In this document: positions 1-9,325 of the stretch, one piece after another
Numbering within the stretch: position 1 is the stretch's first letter
How the letters are laid out: every line of letters starts with the position of its first letter
Made by a program: the position numbers and the translations under genes
The notes under the pieces: model-generated
The model's input: the letters and a program-made list of their open reading frames with translations, nothing else
Database searches by the model: none
What the model was told of the DNA's origin: nothing
Source of the DNA: Methylobacter luteus IMV-B-3098
Lineage (GTDB): Bacteria > Pseudomonadota > Gammaproteobacteria > Methylococcales > Methylomonadaceae
Assembly: GCF_000427625.1 (NCBI RefSeq)
Contig: NZ_KE386569.1
Span: 4,378,756 to 4,442,755 of the forward strand
Direction of reading: 5' to 3'
DNA length: 64,000 nt

Positions 1-636
1 CATAACGAAAGCAATGCCCAGCATGACGGCAATAGCCATGACAAAAGGCACTTTGCCTTTCAAATCGATTTCCTTGAAACTGGAATAGCGGAAGTTGCTG
101 ACCATCAGCAGCCCCGTACTGATCGTCAACACAATCGCGACATATTTAAGTACTTCAACGTCGTAGCCATATTCCAGACAAATCCAGATAAAGCCGGCCG
201 GAATAGCGGCCGCGGCGGGGCTGGGCAACCCTTGAAAATAGCGTTTGTCGGCAGACTCGACCTGGGTGTTGAAACGCGCCAGCCTCAAAGCGCCGCCGGC
301 CATATGGACGAAGGCCGCGAACAGGCCCAGTTTGCCGAGGCTGGAAAAAGCCCACAGATACATGACCAGGGCGGGTGCCACACCGAACGAAACCATGTCT
401 GACAGACTGTCGTACTGCACGCCGAATTCGCTCTGCGTATTGGTCAGGCGCGCCACGCGGCCGTCGAGCCCGTCCAGCACCATCGCGACAAAAATCGACA
501 CGGCTGCGGTTTCGTACCGGCCGCCCATCGCCGAGGTAATGGCATAGAAACCGGCAAACATGGCTCCCGTGGTGAACAGATTAGGCAACAGGTAAATGCC
601 ACGGCGGCGGCGAGTAGGGCGCTTTTCAGGGGTCAT
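1..636 (-). CDS. pssA: CDP-diacylglycerol-serine O-phosphatidyltransferase, 3' end outside window
   Basis: Integral membrane enzyme that joins CDP-diacylglycerol and serine to give phosphatidylserine, the precursor of phosphatidylethanolamine. Translating the complement from ATG at 636 gives 212 residues without a stop before the window edge, so the C-terminus is missing. The CDP-alcohol phosphatidyltransferase signature is complete: D55, D58-G59, A62-R63, G72, D76 and D80 (D-x2-D-G-x2-A-R-x8-G-x3-D-x3-D). Hydrophobic segments precede and follow it. The start is the first ATG before an Arg-rich N-terminus; AAGGA lies about 14 bases upstream. The family is about 240-280 residues long, so only a short tail is lost. 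Confidence 0.9.
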   Translation of the reverse strand, partial: MTPEKRPTRRRRGIYLLPNLFTTGAMFAGFYAITSAMGGRYETAAVSIFVAMVLDGLDGRVARLTNTQSEFGVQYDSLSDMVSFGVAPALVMYLWAFSSLGKLGLFAAFVHMAGGALRLARFNTQVESADKRYFQGLPSPAAAAIPAGFIWICLEYGYDVEVLKYVAIVLTISTGLLMVSNFRYSSFKEIDLKGKVPFVMAIAVMLGIAFVM

Positions 637-824
637 AAAGTTCAATCAGTCCTTGCTTTGTATGTAAATAAAAAACAGTGCGCCGAATTATACAATGAGC
701 CTACCGGCGGGGCATAAATTAATAACCGATGCTGGGCAATAATTCAGTACATTCAAGCCCGACATTATCGATCAGTAGCGTGACAATTTTGAGTCTGTTT
801 TCTTATTGAACATCAGGCGTTATT

Positions 825-1472
825 TTAATCTCCATATTTTGGCCGACCGCTGAGTTCAATAGGTATCACGCAGGAATAACCCATGGGCCTTTTGGCCAGG
901 TATTGCTGATGATAATCCTCGGCGTAATAGAATTCGCCGGCCGGCAGGATCTCTGTCGTTATTTCCCTGAGCCCCGCCTCGGAGAGCCGCTGCTGATAAT
1001 GGACTCTCGATGTGAGCGCTTCTTCGAACTGCTCCTGCGTATAGGTGTAAATGCCTGAGCGGTATTGCGTGCCGACATCAGGGCCTTGCCGCATGCCCAG
1101 GGTCGGATCGTGGGCTTCCCAGAACAGCCGCAGCAGTTCGCCGTAGGACGTCAAGGCCGGATCGTAAATAACTTTCACCACTTCGGCATGCCCGGTCAGC
1201 CCCGAGCAGACTTCCTCGTAAGTCGGGTTGGGCGTGTAGCCGCCACTGTAGCCGACGGCCGTGCTGTATATGTGCGGATATTCCCAGAATTTTCGTTCGG
1301 CGCCCCAAAAGCAGCCCAGGCCGAACAAGGCCTGTTCCATGCCAGGCGGGAATGGCGGCAAAATCGGATTGCCGGTAATGAAATGCCGGTTGGTGACGGG
1401 CATGGGCGTATCGCGGCCGGGCAGTGCGTCCGTCGGGTCTGGCAGTACGAGCTTTTTTGATGAGATAATCAT
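825..1472 (-). CDS. msrA: Peptide-methionine (S)-S-oxide reductase MsrA
   Basis: Repairs oxidised proteins by reducing the S-epimer of methionine sulfoxide. The 215-residue product has the MsrA signature GCFWG with the catalytic Cys at residue 54, the GYxGG turn, TGHAE and the late [11 protein letters not shown] motif. The N-terminal segment with [10 protein letters not shown] matches the extended E. coli-type MsrA rather than the short form. An upstream in-frame ATG exists at 1514, but the ATG at 1472 is preferred: GAAGGG lies 9 bases before it and the protein then aligns with E. coli MsrA from its first residues. It is transcribed divergently from hslO, another oxidative-stress protein, with under 100 bases between them. 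Confidence 0.95.
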   Translation of the reverse strand: MIISSKKLVLPDPTDALPGRDTPMPVTNRHFITGNPILPPFPPGMEQALFGLGCFWGAERKFWEYPHIYSTAVGYSGGYTPNPTYEEVCSGLTGHAEVVKVIYDPALTSYGELLRLFWEAHDPTLGMRQGPDVGTQYRSGIYTYTQEQFEEALTSRVHYQQRLSEAGLREITTEILPAGEFYYAEDYHQQYLAKRPMGYSCVIPIELSGRPKYGD

Positions 1473-1567
1473 AGCTATAGCCCTTCGTAGGTGGATTAGG
1501 AACTGTTTGAACACAGGTTACTCTGATCTGAAATGAGAATAAAGCGCATACAATTAATGGGAGAATC

Positions 1568-2437
1568 ATGATAGAGCAAGACGTTTTACGCCGTTTTTTA
1601 TTTGAAGAGCTGGGCGTTCGTGGTGAATGGGTCAAGCTGGGAGCCAGCTGGCAGGCGGCGAAGAAGCATCAGCGAGGCCCTTTTAACGTAATGCAACAGT
1701 TGGGGCAAGCCTTGGCCGCTGTCACGATGCTGTCCGCGACTATCAAATTCAAAGGTTCGATGATATTGCAGGCACAGGGCGACGGCGATCTGAGAACGCT
1801 GGTTGCGCAGTGCACGCATGATCGCAAAATAAGGGGGCTGGCAAGAAGCGCCGACATGGTAACGGGCGGTTCGCTGGAGCAGATGTTCGGACACGGGCGT
1901 CTGGTATTGACCATAGAGCCTGAAAATTCCGATCCTTATCAAGGCATTGTGCCATTGCAGGGCACAGGGCTCGCAAATGCCCTGGAAACCTATTTTACGC
2001 AATCGGAGCAACTGCGTACGCGCTTGTGGCTGTTTGCCAGTGACACACAGGCGGTCGGTTTAATGTTGCAGGAATTGCCGGCGCAGCAAAATTATCGGGC
2101 CGACTGGGACCACATCGAGATGCTGGCAAACACCGTGACTGAGCAGGAGTTAATGACGCTGGATTGCGAACAGATGCTGCATCGCCTGTTTCATGAGGAA
2201 AAAGTCAGAATGTTCGATCCCGAACCGGTCGAATTCAAATGCGCCTGTTCCCGCGCAAGGCTGGAGCGAACCTTGCTGGCGCTGGGACGGGCGGAGCTGG
2301 AAAACATTCTGAAAGAGCGGGATGTCATCGAAGTCGGTTGCGAATTTTGCAGCGAGCAATATCATTTTGATAAGGTTGACGTGGAAGGCATCCTGTCCCG
2401 TGAGATCGTTACGAATGAATCCGAAACGCGGCATTGA
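1568..2437 (+). CDS. hslO: Redox-regulated holdase chaperone Hsp33
   Basis: Cytoplasmic chaperone activated by oxidation and unfolding that holds aggregation-prone proteins. The product is 289 residues, typical for the family. The C-terminal redox switch is present as CAC (C225, C227) and CEFC (C258, C261), the four zinc ligands of Hsp33. The N-terminal substrate-binding domain contains the expected GQALAA and QGDG-type segments. GGGAG 7 bases before ATG is a good ribosome site. The end overlaps the next gene by 23 bases in another frame, so the two are probably co-transcribed. Confidence 0.96.
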   Translation: MIEQDVLRRFLFEELGVRGEWVKLGASWQAAKKHQRGPFNVMQQLGQALAAVTMLSATIKFKGSMILQAQGDGDLRTLVAQCTHDRKIRGLARSADMVTGGSLEQMFGHGRLVLTIEPENSDPYQGIVPLQGTGLANALETYFTQSEQLRTRLWLFASDTQAVGLMLQELPAQQNYRADWDHIEMLANTVTEQELMTLDCEQMLHRLFHEEKVRMFDPEPVEFKCACSRARLERTLLALGRAELENILKERDVIEVGCEFCSEQYHFDKVDVEGILSREIVTNESETRH

Positions 2438-3209
2438 CAGCACTATCAAGCGCGGCCTTCGCATGATCGGCCTGCTGGTGCTGGCCGTTTCACTGACCGG
2501 CTGCATTTATTGGGTGCGAGCCTATCAGACCTATTTGCAAATGGGCGAATTCGACCGCTACTTTACGGTAGTGGCGGCCGATGATTTCACGCTGGAATTC
2601 AAAAAGCCGATCATGTACAGCCAGGATTTTGTCTCATTGGCCAAGCTGTATCCCAGTGAAAATGATGCTACCTCGGAGGGGCGGCGCTTCCGTTACTGGT
2701 TTCGCAAGGTCGACGGCCATAATCGGCTGGTCAAGCCTGAGGTCAAGTTTTATTCCGAATTGACCTTTAACAGAGAAGATCGCATCTCCTCCTGGTCTTT
2801 CTCGCCATTGTTCCTGCAAATCGCGCCGCCGAAGTTTCTGGAGGTGTCGTTGCGTTCGATCGGCGGCGCTGAAATCGATAAGGAAAAACAGCAGCTGCGG
2901 GCCAATACCGATCTGATAGATAAAATTTCCGCCGACCTGCCCAAAAAACCGACAGTCATCGCGCACCTGGGCGCGCCGCTGGAAGTGCAGATAGAAAAAG
3001 AAAATGAAGTGTATATTTATCATTTTCTGCTGGAAACCCACGGTATAGAAGAAGGCTATGAAGACCGCGCCTTAAGCGAGGTAAAACTGACTTTCGACAA
3101 GTCGACGCAGGAGCTGGTTAAAATGGCTGGTCGCTTCGCGGGCCTTAAGGTTTCAATCAATTACCGGAAGTTTCTTGATAATGGGAGTGAATCGGCAAAG
3201 GCTTCATAA
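2415..3209 (+). CDS. Predicted lipoprotein of unknown function
   Basis: Product of 264 residues with a basic N-terminus, a hydrophobic stretch (IGLLVLAVSL) and a lipobox LTGC, so it is probably a lipid-anchored envelope protein. The rest is a soluble, mixed alpha/beta-looking sequence without a motif I recognise. The frame stays open further upstream, but that extension lies wholly inside hslO; the ATG at 2415 (or 2464, immediately before the hydrophobic core) gives a sensible signal peptide. The overlap with hslO suggests translational coupling. No function is assigned. Confidence 0.75.
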   Translation: MNPKRGIDSTIKRGLRMIGLLVLAVSLTGCIYWVRAYQTYLQMGEFDRYFTVVAADDFTLEFKKPIMYSQDFVSLAKLYPSENDATSEGRRFRYWFRKVDGHNRLVKPEVKFYSELTFNREDRISSWSFSPLFLQIAPPKFLEVSLRSIGGAEIDKEKQQLRANTDLIDKISADLPKKPTVIAHLGAPLEVQIEKENEVYIYHFLLETHGIEEGYEDRALSEVKLTFDKSTQELVKMAGRFAGLKVSINYRKFLDNGSESAKAS

Positions 3210-3324
3210 TCCGGCAGAACGCTTGCATCAATGCCTGCCAATTTTTAAAAAACCTTGGCGGCAGGCTGAAATTTTCCGGTGTTACGCATGGGCGGTTTTA
3301 TGCCTTGGTTGGCCGGTTCAAGCT

Positions 3325-4458
3325 CTAGTAGAAATGCGATGCTGATGAAAAGAGCGACCAGCGCCTTAAAGACATCGCTTTTTTAACACGCTCGGTTGCC
3401 ATTTGCATCGCGGCTTCCCTGGGAAGAATATTTTGCGCCAGTGAAATTCTCAGGACTTTTTCGGTATTTTGCCTGATTTTTTCCTCTATGGTCTGTAATG
3501 CGGCCGTTACAGTCGCACCGCGGTATTCCATCGCTCCACAGATGACGCCGCCCGCATTGGCGATGAAGTCAGGAATGCAGATAATGCCTCGTTCAAACAA
3601 TTGCCTTTCAGCGCCATGGGTTACAGGAATATTGGCGCCTTCTACAATCAAACGGGTTTTGAGCCGATGCGCATTGTCTTCATGAATCACGTCGGGACGG
3701 GCGGCAGGAATCCAGATGTCGCATTCTATGTCGAGAATCCTGTCCTGATCCAGACGCTTGCCGTCAGGGTAATCCGCAACACTTTTACCTTCTTCTTTAA
3801 GCGCGAATAATGTGGGTATATCCAGGCCTTCCGGATTGTAGATAGTGCCGCGACTGTCATTGGCGGCAATTAATCTTGCACCCTGTTCGGATAAAAACCG
3901 GGCGGCATGCTTGCCGACGGAACCAAAGCCCTGAATCACGACCGTCGCATTTTTTAAATTTGAATGCTGATAATGCAACGCAATTTCTGTCGCTTGGCGT
4001 ATGCCCCAGCCTGTCGCACCGATTTCATCCAGAGGAATGCCGCCGAGTTCGCTTGGCAAGCCAATACATCGGCCGTTTTCATCCCTGACCCAAGCCATAC
4101 ATTCTTCGTTTGTACCCATATCCGGTCCAAAAATATAGGATTCTTCATTACGCAATAATGCAGCGGCTGCGCGTATGATTTGCTGTTTCTGGTGTTTGGG
4201 CATTTTGGGGTCACCGTAAATAACCATTTTGCCCCCGCCATGAGGCAAGCCGGCTGCGGCGTTTTTAAAGGTCATGGCCCGCGCAAGACGAAAACACTCA
4301 TCAAGGCTAACATCCCTGGCTATGCGCACCCCTCCAATGGCTGGGCCCACAGCGACGTTATCCACGACTAATATTCCTTTTAGGCCGGCGGAAGGTTCAT
4401 AGATATGGATGATTTTTGCAGGGCCTATTTCATCAGCAAAATGGAAAAGATCTTGCAT
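3325..4458 (-). CDS. Glu/Leu/Phe/Val-type amino-acid dehydrogenase
   Basis: NAD(P)-dependent oxidative deaminase of an amino acid. The 377-residue protein has the family signature GGGKMVI with catalytic K77, the GPDMGTNEECMAW substrate region and a Rossmann fold starting GFGSVG (about residue 178). Its length and GGGK-x-VI-x-GDP motif are closer to leucine/valine dehydrogenases (about 365 residues) than to hexameric glutamate dehydrogenases (about 420 or more), so the substrate is left open. It stands alone, facing the lipoprotein gene. A weak inverted repeat (GCCTGCC/GGCAGGC, about 3235-3270) lies downstream. The last 15 residues look unlike the family and may be a local extension. Confidence 0.85.
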   Translation of the reverse strand: MQDLFHFADEIGPAKIIHIYEPSAGLKGILVVDNVAVGPAIGGVRIARDVSLDECFRLARAMTFKNAAAGLPHGGGKMVIYGDPKMPKHQKQQIIRAAAALLRNEESYIFGPDMGTNEECMAWVRDENGRCIGLPSELGGIPLDEIGATGWGIRQATEIALHYQHSNLKNATVVIQGFGSVGKHAARFLSEQGARLIAANDSRGTIYNPEGLDIPTLFALKEEGKSVADYPDGKRLDQDRILDIECDIWIPAARPDVIHEDNAHRLKTRLIVEGANIPVTHGAERQLFERGIICIPDFIANAGGVICGAMEYRGATVTAALQTIEEKIRQNTEKVLRISLAQNILPREAAMQMATERVKKAMSLRRWSLFSSASHFY

Positions 4459-5187
4459 AGTATTTCTCTTATTGATTTGAGTTATCTCGGAATTAATAAA
4501 AAGTTGCGTTCTTGAAACGTAAGACCTGGATTACTTAACTGAAGTTTTTAGAATTATGCTTATTTCTGGCTGATGATTGGATCCTATTTTCAGGTTATAA
4601 CGTTGGAAGCGCTGTTTACGTTGGTCCAAGCTTCAGCTTGCTTAAGTGATGACCTGCACGGCTAACGGCGCAGAATGGCATCGTAATGATGAGTCCATAG
4701 GCTCTGCGCTCTGATACACCCAGTTACAGCGGATGTATGTGGTGCTGTAGATGGATTGGCAAGGGCTGCCCGTCGCAAAGCCGTGGCAGGCAATCCCGGC
4801 ATAAAATCTTTCCCGAGATAAAATCATTGCACTGGAAAAAACCGTACAGGGCTGGCCGGTTTTTAATTTTTTAAAAGAAGGCCAATAGCCCGGTTTTTTC
4901 GCTGATTTTTATAGTTTGTGGGGCAAATTCTCGCCCATGAGCAACTAAGGTCGTCTCTGCATGGGGCGGAAAGATGCATTTCAATACCTTGACCTCAGAG
5001 TCACAATTGCGTCCATTCAGCCAAAGTTTATGCTTAGTTTGTTGATTTGAACGCTCTATTACCCTATAGTCTTCCGCTACCCTCCATTCGGGCCTATAGC
5101 GATATGGAAGGTTACATAACAAGTCAGACTATGAATGGATAATCGTAGTTGCAATTAGAGTAGTATCTCACTGAAATTAAAGATTTG
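4459..5187. other. Gene-free stretch between the dehydrogenase and dedA
   Basis: About 730 bases with no convincing gene. Short open frames on the complement (61 and 83 codons at 4642-4827 and 4871-5122) lack ribosome sites, motifs and plausible composition. A hairpin with arms AAAAACCG/CGGTTTTT at 4837-4864 reads as a weak bidirectional terminator, although no gene clearly ends next to it. Divergent promoters for the two flanking genes must lie here but none is distinct by eye. Confidence 0.5.
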
Positions 5188-5784
5188 ATGGAAGAGTTAT
5201 TTATCGGTTGGCTTAAGGAATATGGTTACATTATCCTGTTCTTGTGGTCCATATTAGAAGGTGAAATCGGCCTGATCATGGCCGGGATCATGTCTCATAC
5301 CGGCGATATGCAGTATTTTATGTCGGTCTTTGTGGCGGGCCTGGGCGGCTTCGCTGGTGATCAAATTTATTTTTATATCGGCCGCTTTAATAAGGGCTTT
5401 ATTCAGCGCAAATTGCATAGTCAGCGCCGTAAATTTGCGATTGCGCATTTGCTGCTGAAAAAATACGGCTGGCCTATTATCTTCATGCAGCGCTATATGT
5501 ATGGGTTGCGTACTGTTATTCCCATGTCGATCGGCATCACGAAGTACTCCTCAAAACAGTTCGCATTGATCAATCTGATTAGTGCGTGGGTATGGGCGGC
5601 AATTACAATAACCCCTGCCTATTTTTTTGGCGCGGAAATATTAAATATATTGGCTATAGCCAAACAGCATTGGTATTTTGCGCTGCCTGTGGCGGGAGTT
5701 TTCCTTTACGCGATTTATACTTATTTTCACAAGCTGGAGCAGCACTTTTTGCAAAAACGCCAGAACCGCTCCTCGAATTTATAA
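5188..5784 (+). CDS. DedA-family (SNARE-associated) membrane protein
   Basis: Inner-membrane protein of the DedA superfamily; members are involved in lipid carrier recycling and membrane homeostasis. The 198-residue sequence has 4-5 hydrophobic segments, the conserved LEGEIGL near the start and the RYMYGLRTVIP re-entrant motif near residue 110, which carries the family's G-x-R and P. A TTG directly precedes the ATG at 5188 in frame; ATG is preferred. It could be involved in undecaprenyl phosphate or phosphatidylethanolamine translocation, but the substrate cannot be told from sequence. Confidence 0.85.
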   Translation: MEELFIGWLKEYGYIILFLWSILEGEIGLIMAGIMSHTGDMQYFMSVFVAGLGGFAGDQIYFYIGRFNKGFIQRKLHSQRRKFAIAHLLLKKYGWPIIFMQRYMYGLRTVIPMSIGITKYSSKQFALINLISAWVWAAITITPAYFFGAEILNILAIAKQHWYFALPVAGVFLYAIYTYFHKLEQHFLQKRQNRSSNL

Positions 5785-6317
5785 CAAGACGAAACGAGGT
5801 GGCGGTGCCGAAGGCGCCGTTGCGAAATTAGCTGGCGAATTTCGGTCATGCTTTTTCGCTCAATTATATTGCTTTATTAATCCCCCATCTTTACCCGTTC
5901 TGGCTCAGCAGGACAGAACGGGCTATGGCACTCTGTAAACGGTAGCCCTGGTAATAAGGTTCATTTACTGCAGTCAGGTTTTAGGGAAAGCGGCAGGTTC
6001 AGGCCGCCTAAAACCAATCAGGACGGCCTGTCTGCCGACCTGTTCGTATCGGCAGCGCATTTGATTTAGAGCACAGTTCAAATCTTTCCCAGCGTGTTGC
6101 CGATGAACGTTTGTTCTACAAAAATACGCGTCATATCATCGTTCAAAACTGAACCGGTGTTGTTGTAAACATAAAACCTGATCGCTCGCTACCCTCCAGT
6201 TGCCGGACAAGCAGCGCTCCTTCGATATCCGGTGTTATTTAATTCTTACATCACACGGTAACCGCATTATTTAACAGCAACTGTTAAACAAATCTCGAAT
6301 TGATCCCCAAAAAGGAA
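5785..6317. other. Gene-free region upstream of the globin operon
   Basis: No credible gene is seen. A 9-bp hairpin (CCCGTTCTG at 5894-5902 with CAGAACGGG at 5914-5922) without a T-run lies after dedA and may be a weak terminator or processing site. The rest is unremarkable until the palindrome at 6318. Confidence 0.5.
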
Positions 6318-6357
6318 ATTTGTATTTTTTGTGAACTGGTTCACAAAAAATACAAAT
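6318..6357. promoter_or_regulatory. Perfect 40-bp palindrome with CRP/FNR-family operator core
   Basis: Two 19-base arms pair perfectly around a 2-base centre (TG). The core at 6330-6345 reads TGTGA, six bases, TCACA, which is the consensus of CRP-type sites, and runs of A and T extend it. A hexamer GTTAAT (6369-6374) lies about 31 bases from the dyad centre, near the -10 position expected for a class II site, giving a leader of about 120 bases to the globin gene. Activation of the 6501 operon by a CRP/FNR-family protein is inferred. Confidence 0.65.
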
Positions 6358-6431
6358 AAAAGAACGCTGTTAATTCCTACTAAAACACTTGGTATATACT
6401 TCAACAAGGGTTAACGAATACCCTTATTCAA

Positions 6432-6460
6432 TAGCTATTCGACATCATGTTGAATAGCTA
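6432..6460 (+). promoter_or_regulatory. Hairpin in the leader of the globin operon
   Basis: Inverted repeat TAGCTATTC (6432-6440) and GAATAGCTA (6452-6460) with an 11-base loop, followed by seven A residues. It would form in the 5' leader of the globin/roadblock transcript, 41 bases before the start codon. It lacks a T-run, so mRNA stability or a second operator is as likely as attenuation. Confidence 0.4.
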
Positions 6461-6500
6461 AAAAAATATAATAATTATAAGTACATATTAGGAGCTCCAT

Positions 6501-7064
6501 ATGGCATATGACTTTGGCAAATTAACGCACTACGCCAAATCGTTCAGCGATTTAACGCCCGAGCGAGAAGACTTGTTAGTCGAGGTAGGCCGACAGATTA
6601 AACCCAAGCTGGCCGGAATCACTGAAGATTTTTATCAACATCTGCTTACCATTCCGGAAGCATCCACTTTTCTCGAAGGGCGGGTTGAAACATTGAAGAG
6701 AACCCATACCCGCTGGATGGAAGGATTATTTAGCGGACCTTTCGATGCAAACTATACCGAACACATGTACAAAGTGGGCGATGTGCATGTTAGAGTCAAT
6801 TTACCGGTTGAGTTCATGGCGGGGGCGATGACCTTGATCAATCATCGCCTGATCGGCCTGATTGTTGAGACCTATGGTCATGATAAAGGATATTGCGCTC
6901 AAGTACTGGCTGCGATCAATGCCGTAACCGGTATGTCGCTCCTGGTGATGCAGCAATCCTATCAAGCTGCCAGCCTGGCCGAGGAGCTGGAAAAATTTCT
7001 CAAGATTTCCGGCATGAGCCGTGCATTATTTACCAATCTGGCTACGGCCTACAAAGACAAATAG
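6501..7064 (+). CDS. Protoglobin (sensor-globin) domain protein
   Basis: Haem-binding gas sensor. The whole 187-residue protein is one protoglobin/globin-coupled-sensor domain with no transducer attached. The proximal-histidine region reads KVGDVHVRVNLP, with H96 the likely haem ligand, in the place of the VGxxHxRIGL pattern of globin-coupled sensors. FYQHLL and the TRWMEGLF segment are also typical. AGGAG 7 bases before the ATG is a strong ribosome site. The next gene, a roadblock protein, follows after 9 bases, so signalling through a partner is likely. Ligand (O2, NO or CO) cannot be read from sequence. Confidence 0.85.
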   Translation: MAYDFGKLTHYAKSFSDLTPEREDLLVEVGRQIKPKLAGITEDFYQHLLTIPEASTFLEGRVETLKRTHTRWMEGLFSGPFDANYTEHMYKVGDVHVRVNLPVEFMAGAMTLINHRLIGLIVETYGHDKGYCAQVLAAINAVTGMSLLVMQQSYQAASLAEELEKFLKISGMSRALFTNLATAYKDK

Positions 7065-7073
7065 GAGATTCCG

Positions 7074-7436
7074 ATGCGTTCAGACATGTTAGTTTCGGTG
7101 CTGTCAGAATTGAATGGCGCTTCCGCGGATATTGAAGCGACAGGCGTTATTTCGACCGATGGTTTAATGATGGCCTCGGTACTGCCGGCTTCAATGGATG
7201 AAGACCGGGTTGGCGCCATGAGCGCCGCGATGTTGTCGCTGGGTGATCGTACCGCGCAGGAACTGGTCCGCGGAGAACTGGAGCAGGTGCTGATTAAAGG
7301 CGCTTCCGGTTACGTGCTGATGGCTTATGCCGGCAAGGAAGCGGTATTGACCGTACTGGCCAAGCCCAATGCCAAGCTGGGTTTGATTTTCCTGGATGTC
7401 AAAAGAGCCGCCAACAGTATCGCTGAATTGCTCTGA
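7074..7436 (+). CDS. Roadblock/LC7-domain protein
   Basis: 120-residue single-domain protein of the roadblock/LC7 (MglB-like) family, whose members bind and regulate small Ras-like GTPases or act as dimeric scaffolds. The pattern of ATGVISTDGLMMASVLP near residues 22-38 and ELEQVLIKGASGYVLM followed by a beta strand and AVLTVLAKP is the family core. It is co-transcribed with the sensor globin 9 bases upstream and ends before a strong terminator. No MglA-like GTPase is present in the window, so its partner is unknown. Confidence 0.85.
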   Translation: MRSDMLVSVLSELNGASADIEATGVISTDGLMMASVLPASMDEDRVGAMSAAMLSLGDRTAQELVRGELEQVLIKGASGYVLMAYAGKEAVLTVLAKPNAKLGLIFLDVKRAANSIAELL

Positions 7437-7518
7437 TTGTCTGCCAGTGACCAAAAAACGATACCTCTGCTTATAAATTATAGATTCCGGGCTGTAGAGA
7501 TTCGGCTGTGATGAATTG

Positions 7519-7562
7519 AAAGCCGTAGATCGGGCTGGCGAAAGCCCGATCTACGGCTTTTT
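7519..7562. terminator. Bidirectional rho-independent terminator
   Basis: Perfect 18-bp stem (7519-7536 with 7543-7560) and a 6-base loop; the left arm begins with AAA and the right arm ends in a T-run, so it can stop the roadblock transcript and also the leftward peroxidase transcript. Confidence 0.9.
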
Positions 7563-7610
7563 GCTTGACCGTTAAACCTGAAGGGCGACGATGTTGACTG
7601 AATGGAGCGT

Positions 7611-8960
7611 TCAGTCTGCCAGTGGCAAACCGCTAGGCACTCTGGCAGGTGCCGTAGACCTGAGGTCCAGGCTGTTTGGATCGGTCAGGGCATGTAAATA
7701 ATCCAGCAACAGCTTGACTTGTGTATCTGTAAGCGCAACCGGATTGATTTCTATGCTGTTCGCCAGATTGAAGCGGCTTGTGGCGTCGTTATGGACAATA
7801 AAGTCCTGTTCATCCAGATCCGCGCGGGACGGCAGAACGGCCTGGGTGACGTCATAGGTCTCAAGACTTTGCTCCGGATCCAGATGGTGTCTGACCACGG
7901 CTTCCAGAGTATTGTAAGCCCCGTCATGCCCCCAGGGGCCGGTCAGCGCTACGTTGCGAAGACTTGGCGTTCTGAATTTATACCGGTCATTGGGATCGCC
8001 TGTAACCTGTTCCCTACCGTAGTCATCATGACCTTCAAAGCCATCGCCTTTTCCGGGACCAATTTGCGGCATGCCCAGTGCATGAAAGGCATGATCCGTT
8101 TGGAATTTTCCTGAATGACAGCTGGCGCATCCCGCCTTATTAAAAATTTTCATGCCTTCCACGGCGTTTTTGCTCATTGCAGTCGTTTGCGCCATCATAT
8201 AGTAGTCGTAAGGGCTGTTATCGGCTCTGTACGCGGAGGCTTCGAAAGCGCCGATGGCATTGGCAATATGAGAATAGGTAACCTGCTCAGGGCCTTTCAG
8301 GCCAGGATAAGCCTGGGCAAAAAGAGTGCGATACTCCTCAATGGCCATGACCCGCTGAGTCAAAAGATGCCACACTTGAGGCAAATTGCCGGCGGCGGCC
8401 GCATCTGCCACTTCATTTTCACCGGCTTGCCCGGCCATTTCCGTAGTGGAGGTAGGAGGAAATGCGGCCTGTGCTGCAAGCGCATTATCTACGCCCAGCA
8501 AAAATGCATCACCTGCCGGCGTCCTGAAACCGCTCGGAGCTGAGCTGTCTTTTTCGATACGCCCGTCATGGAATACGCGGACAAATTCACTCGCCCCCAG
8601 ATTAAACACGAAGGGCGCGTTGCGGGGCACGCGTTCGTGTATAGCATCGCTGCCGGTGCCTGTGTCACGCATGACGCCCAGCCCTTTGCCGCCTTCGCCG
8701 ACCCCTAGCGACAGGCCGTCGCCGGTAGCGGCCAGGGGATGATGGCACGTGGCGCACGAGGTATTTTTGTTGCCTGACAAAATCTTGTCGTAAAACAGAA
8801 ATTTGCCTAATTGCTCTTTGGCCGTATTCCTGGCCGGAAAGTCGGCATCATTGGCGGGGACGGCAAAAGTTAAAGACGGTGTCAAGGCCGATAGCGCGAG
8901 CGAAACGGCGGAAACCATGGTCTTCAGTTTTAATCGGGAAGGTAAAGCAAAATGTATCAT
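7611..8960 (-). CDS. Periplasmic di-haem cytochrome c peroxidase (MauG/CcpA family)
   Basis: Exported c-type cytochrome that reduces peroxide or oxidises a partner protein. The 449-residue product has an N-terminal signal peptide (cleavage probable near residue 33) and two haem sites: CATCH (C69, C72, H73) and CASCH (near residue 277). The later FRTPSLRNVALTGPWGHDG segment is diagnostic of the bacterial di-haem peroxidase family. At about 450 residues it is longer than classical CcpA (about 340), nearer to MauG-like paralogues, with insertions around residues 130-200. An in-frame ATG at 8918 is an alternative start. It is a single gene; the palindromic terminator at 7519 lies downstream. Confidence 0.9.
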   Translation of the reverse strand: MIHFALPSRLKLKTMVSAVSLALSALTPSLTFAVPANDADFPARNTAKEQLGKFLFYDKILSGNKNTSCATCHHPLAATGDGLSLGVGEGGKGLGVMRDTGTGSDAIHERVPRNAPFVFNLGASEFVRVFHDGRIEKDSSAPSGFRTPAGDAFLLGVDNALAAQAAFPPTSTTEMAGQAGENEVADAAAAGNLPQVWHLLTQRVMAIEEYRTLFAQAYPGLKGPEQVTYSHIANAIGAFEASAYRADNSPYDYYMMAQTTAMSKNAVEGMKIFNKAGCASCHSGKFQTDHAFHALGMPQIGPGKGDGFEGHDDYGREQVTGDPNDRYKFRTPSLRNVALTGPWGHDGAYNTLEAVVRHHLDPEQSLETYDVTQAVLPSRADLDEQDFIVHNDATSRFNLANSIEINPVALTDTQVKLLLDYLHALTDPNSLDLRSTAPARVPSGLPLAD

Positions 8961-9152
8961 CGTAATCTATCCGTTATTGTTATTAGGGAGCTGCCATGAA
9001 TGTGCGAGGGATACATTACATGACCGAATAGACTGATGAATTTAATTAGTTTAGTAATGCATAATTCGCATTACTAGATTAAGCAAACTTTATACCATGA
9101 TAAATAAAGCCATATAAAACAAATGCAATATTGAAATATGCGGGAAAATATT

Positions 9153-9205
9153 AAAAAAACAGGTGAAATGCCTTACCCGAAATAAGGCATTTCACCTGTT
9201 TTTTT
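9153..9205. terminator. Strong bidirectional terminator
   Basis: A 23-base left arm (9153-9175) and right arm (9183-9205) pair perfectly, beginning with seven A and ending with seven T. It lies 120 bases beyond the stop of the zinc-ribbon gene and closes the leftward 14-9.3 kb cluster. Confidence 0.92.
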
Positions 9206-9325
9206 GTTGGGTTTTCTGGTCTATAGTCTGGTTTTAAAAATGGATGGATAGTCGCTTTTAAACTGGGTCAAATTTATTGATTAATAACCTTATACCGCCA
9301 AAAATATAAGCAGTTGCACGTGTAT

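Noticed and set aside
4871..5122. 83-codon leftward frame between the dehydrogenase and dedA
   Set aside because: No ribosome site or recognisable motif; overlaps the likely promoter region of dedA.
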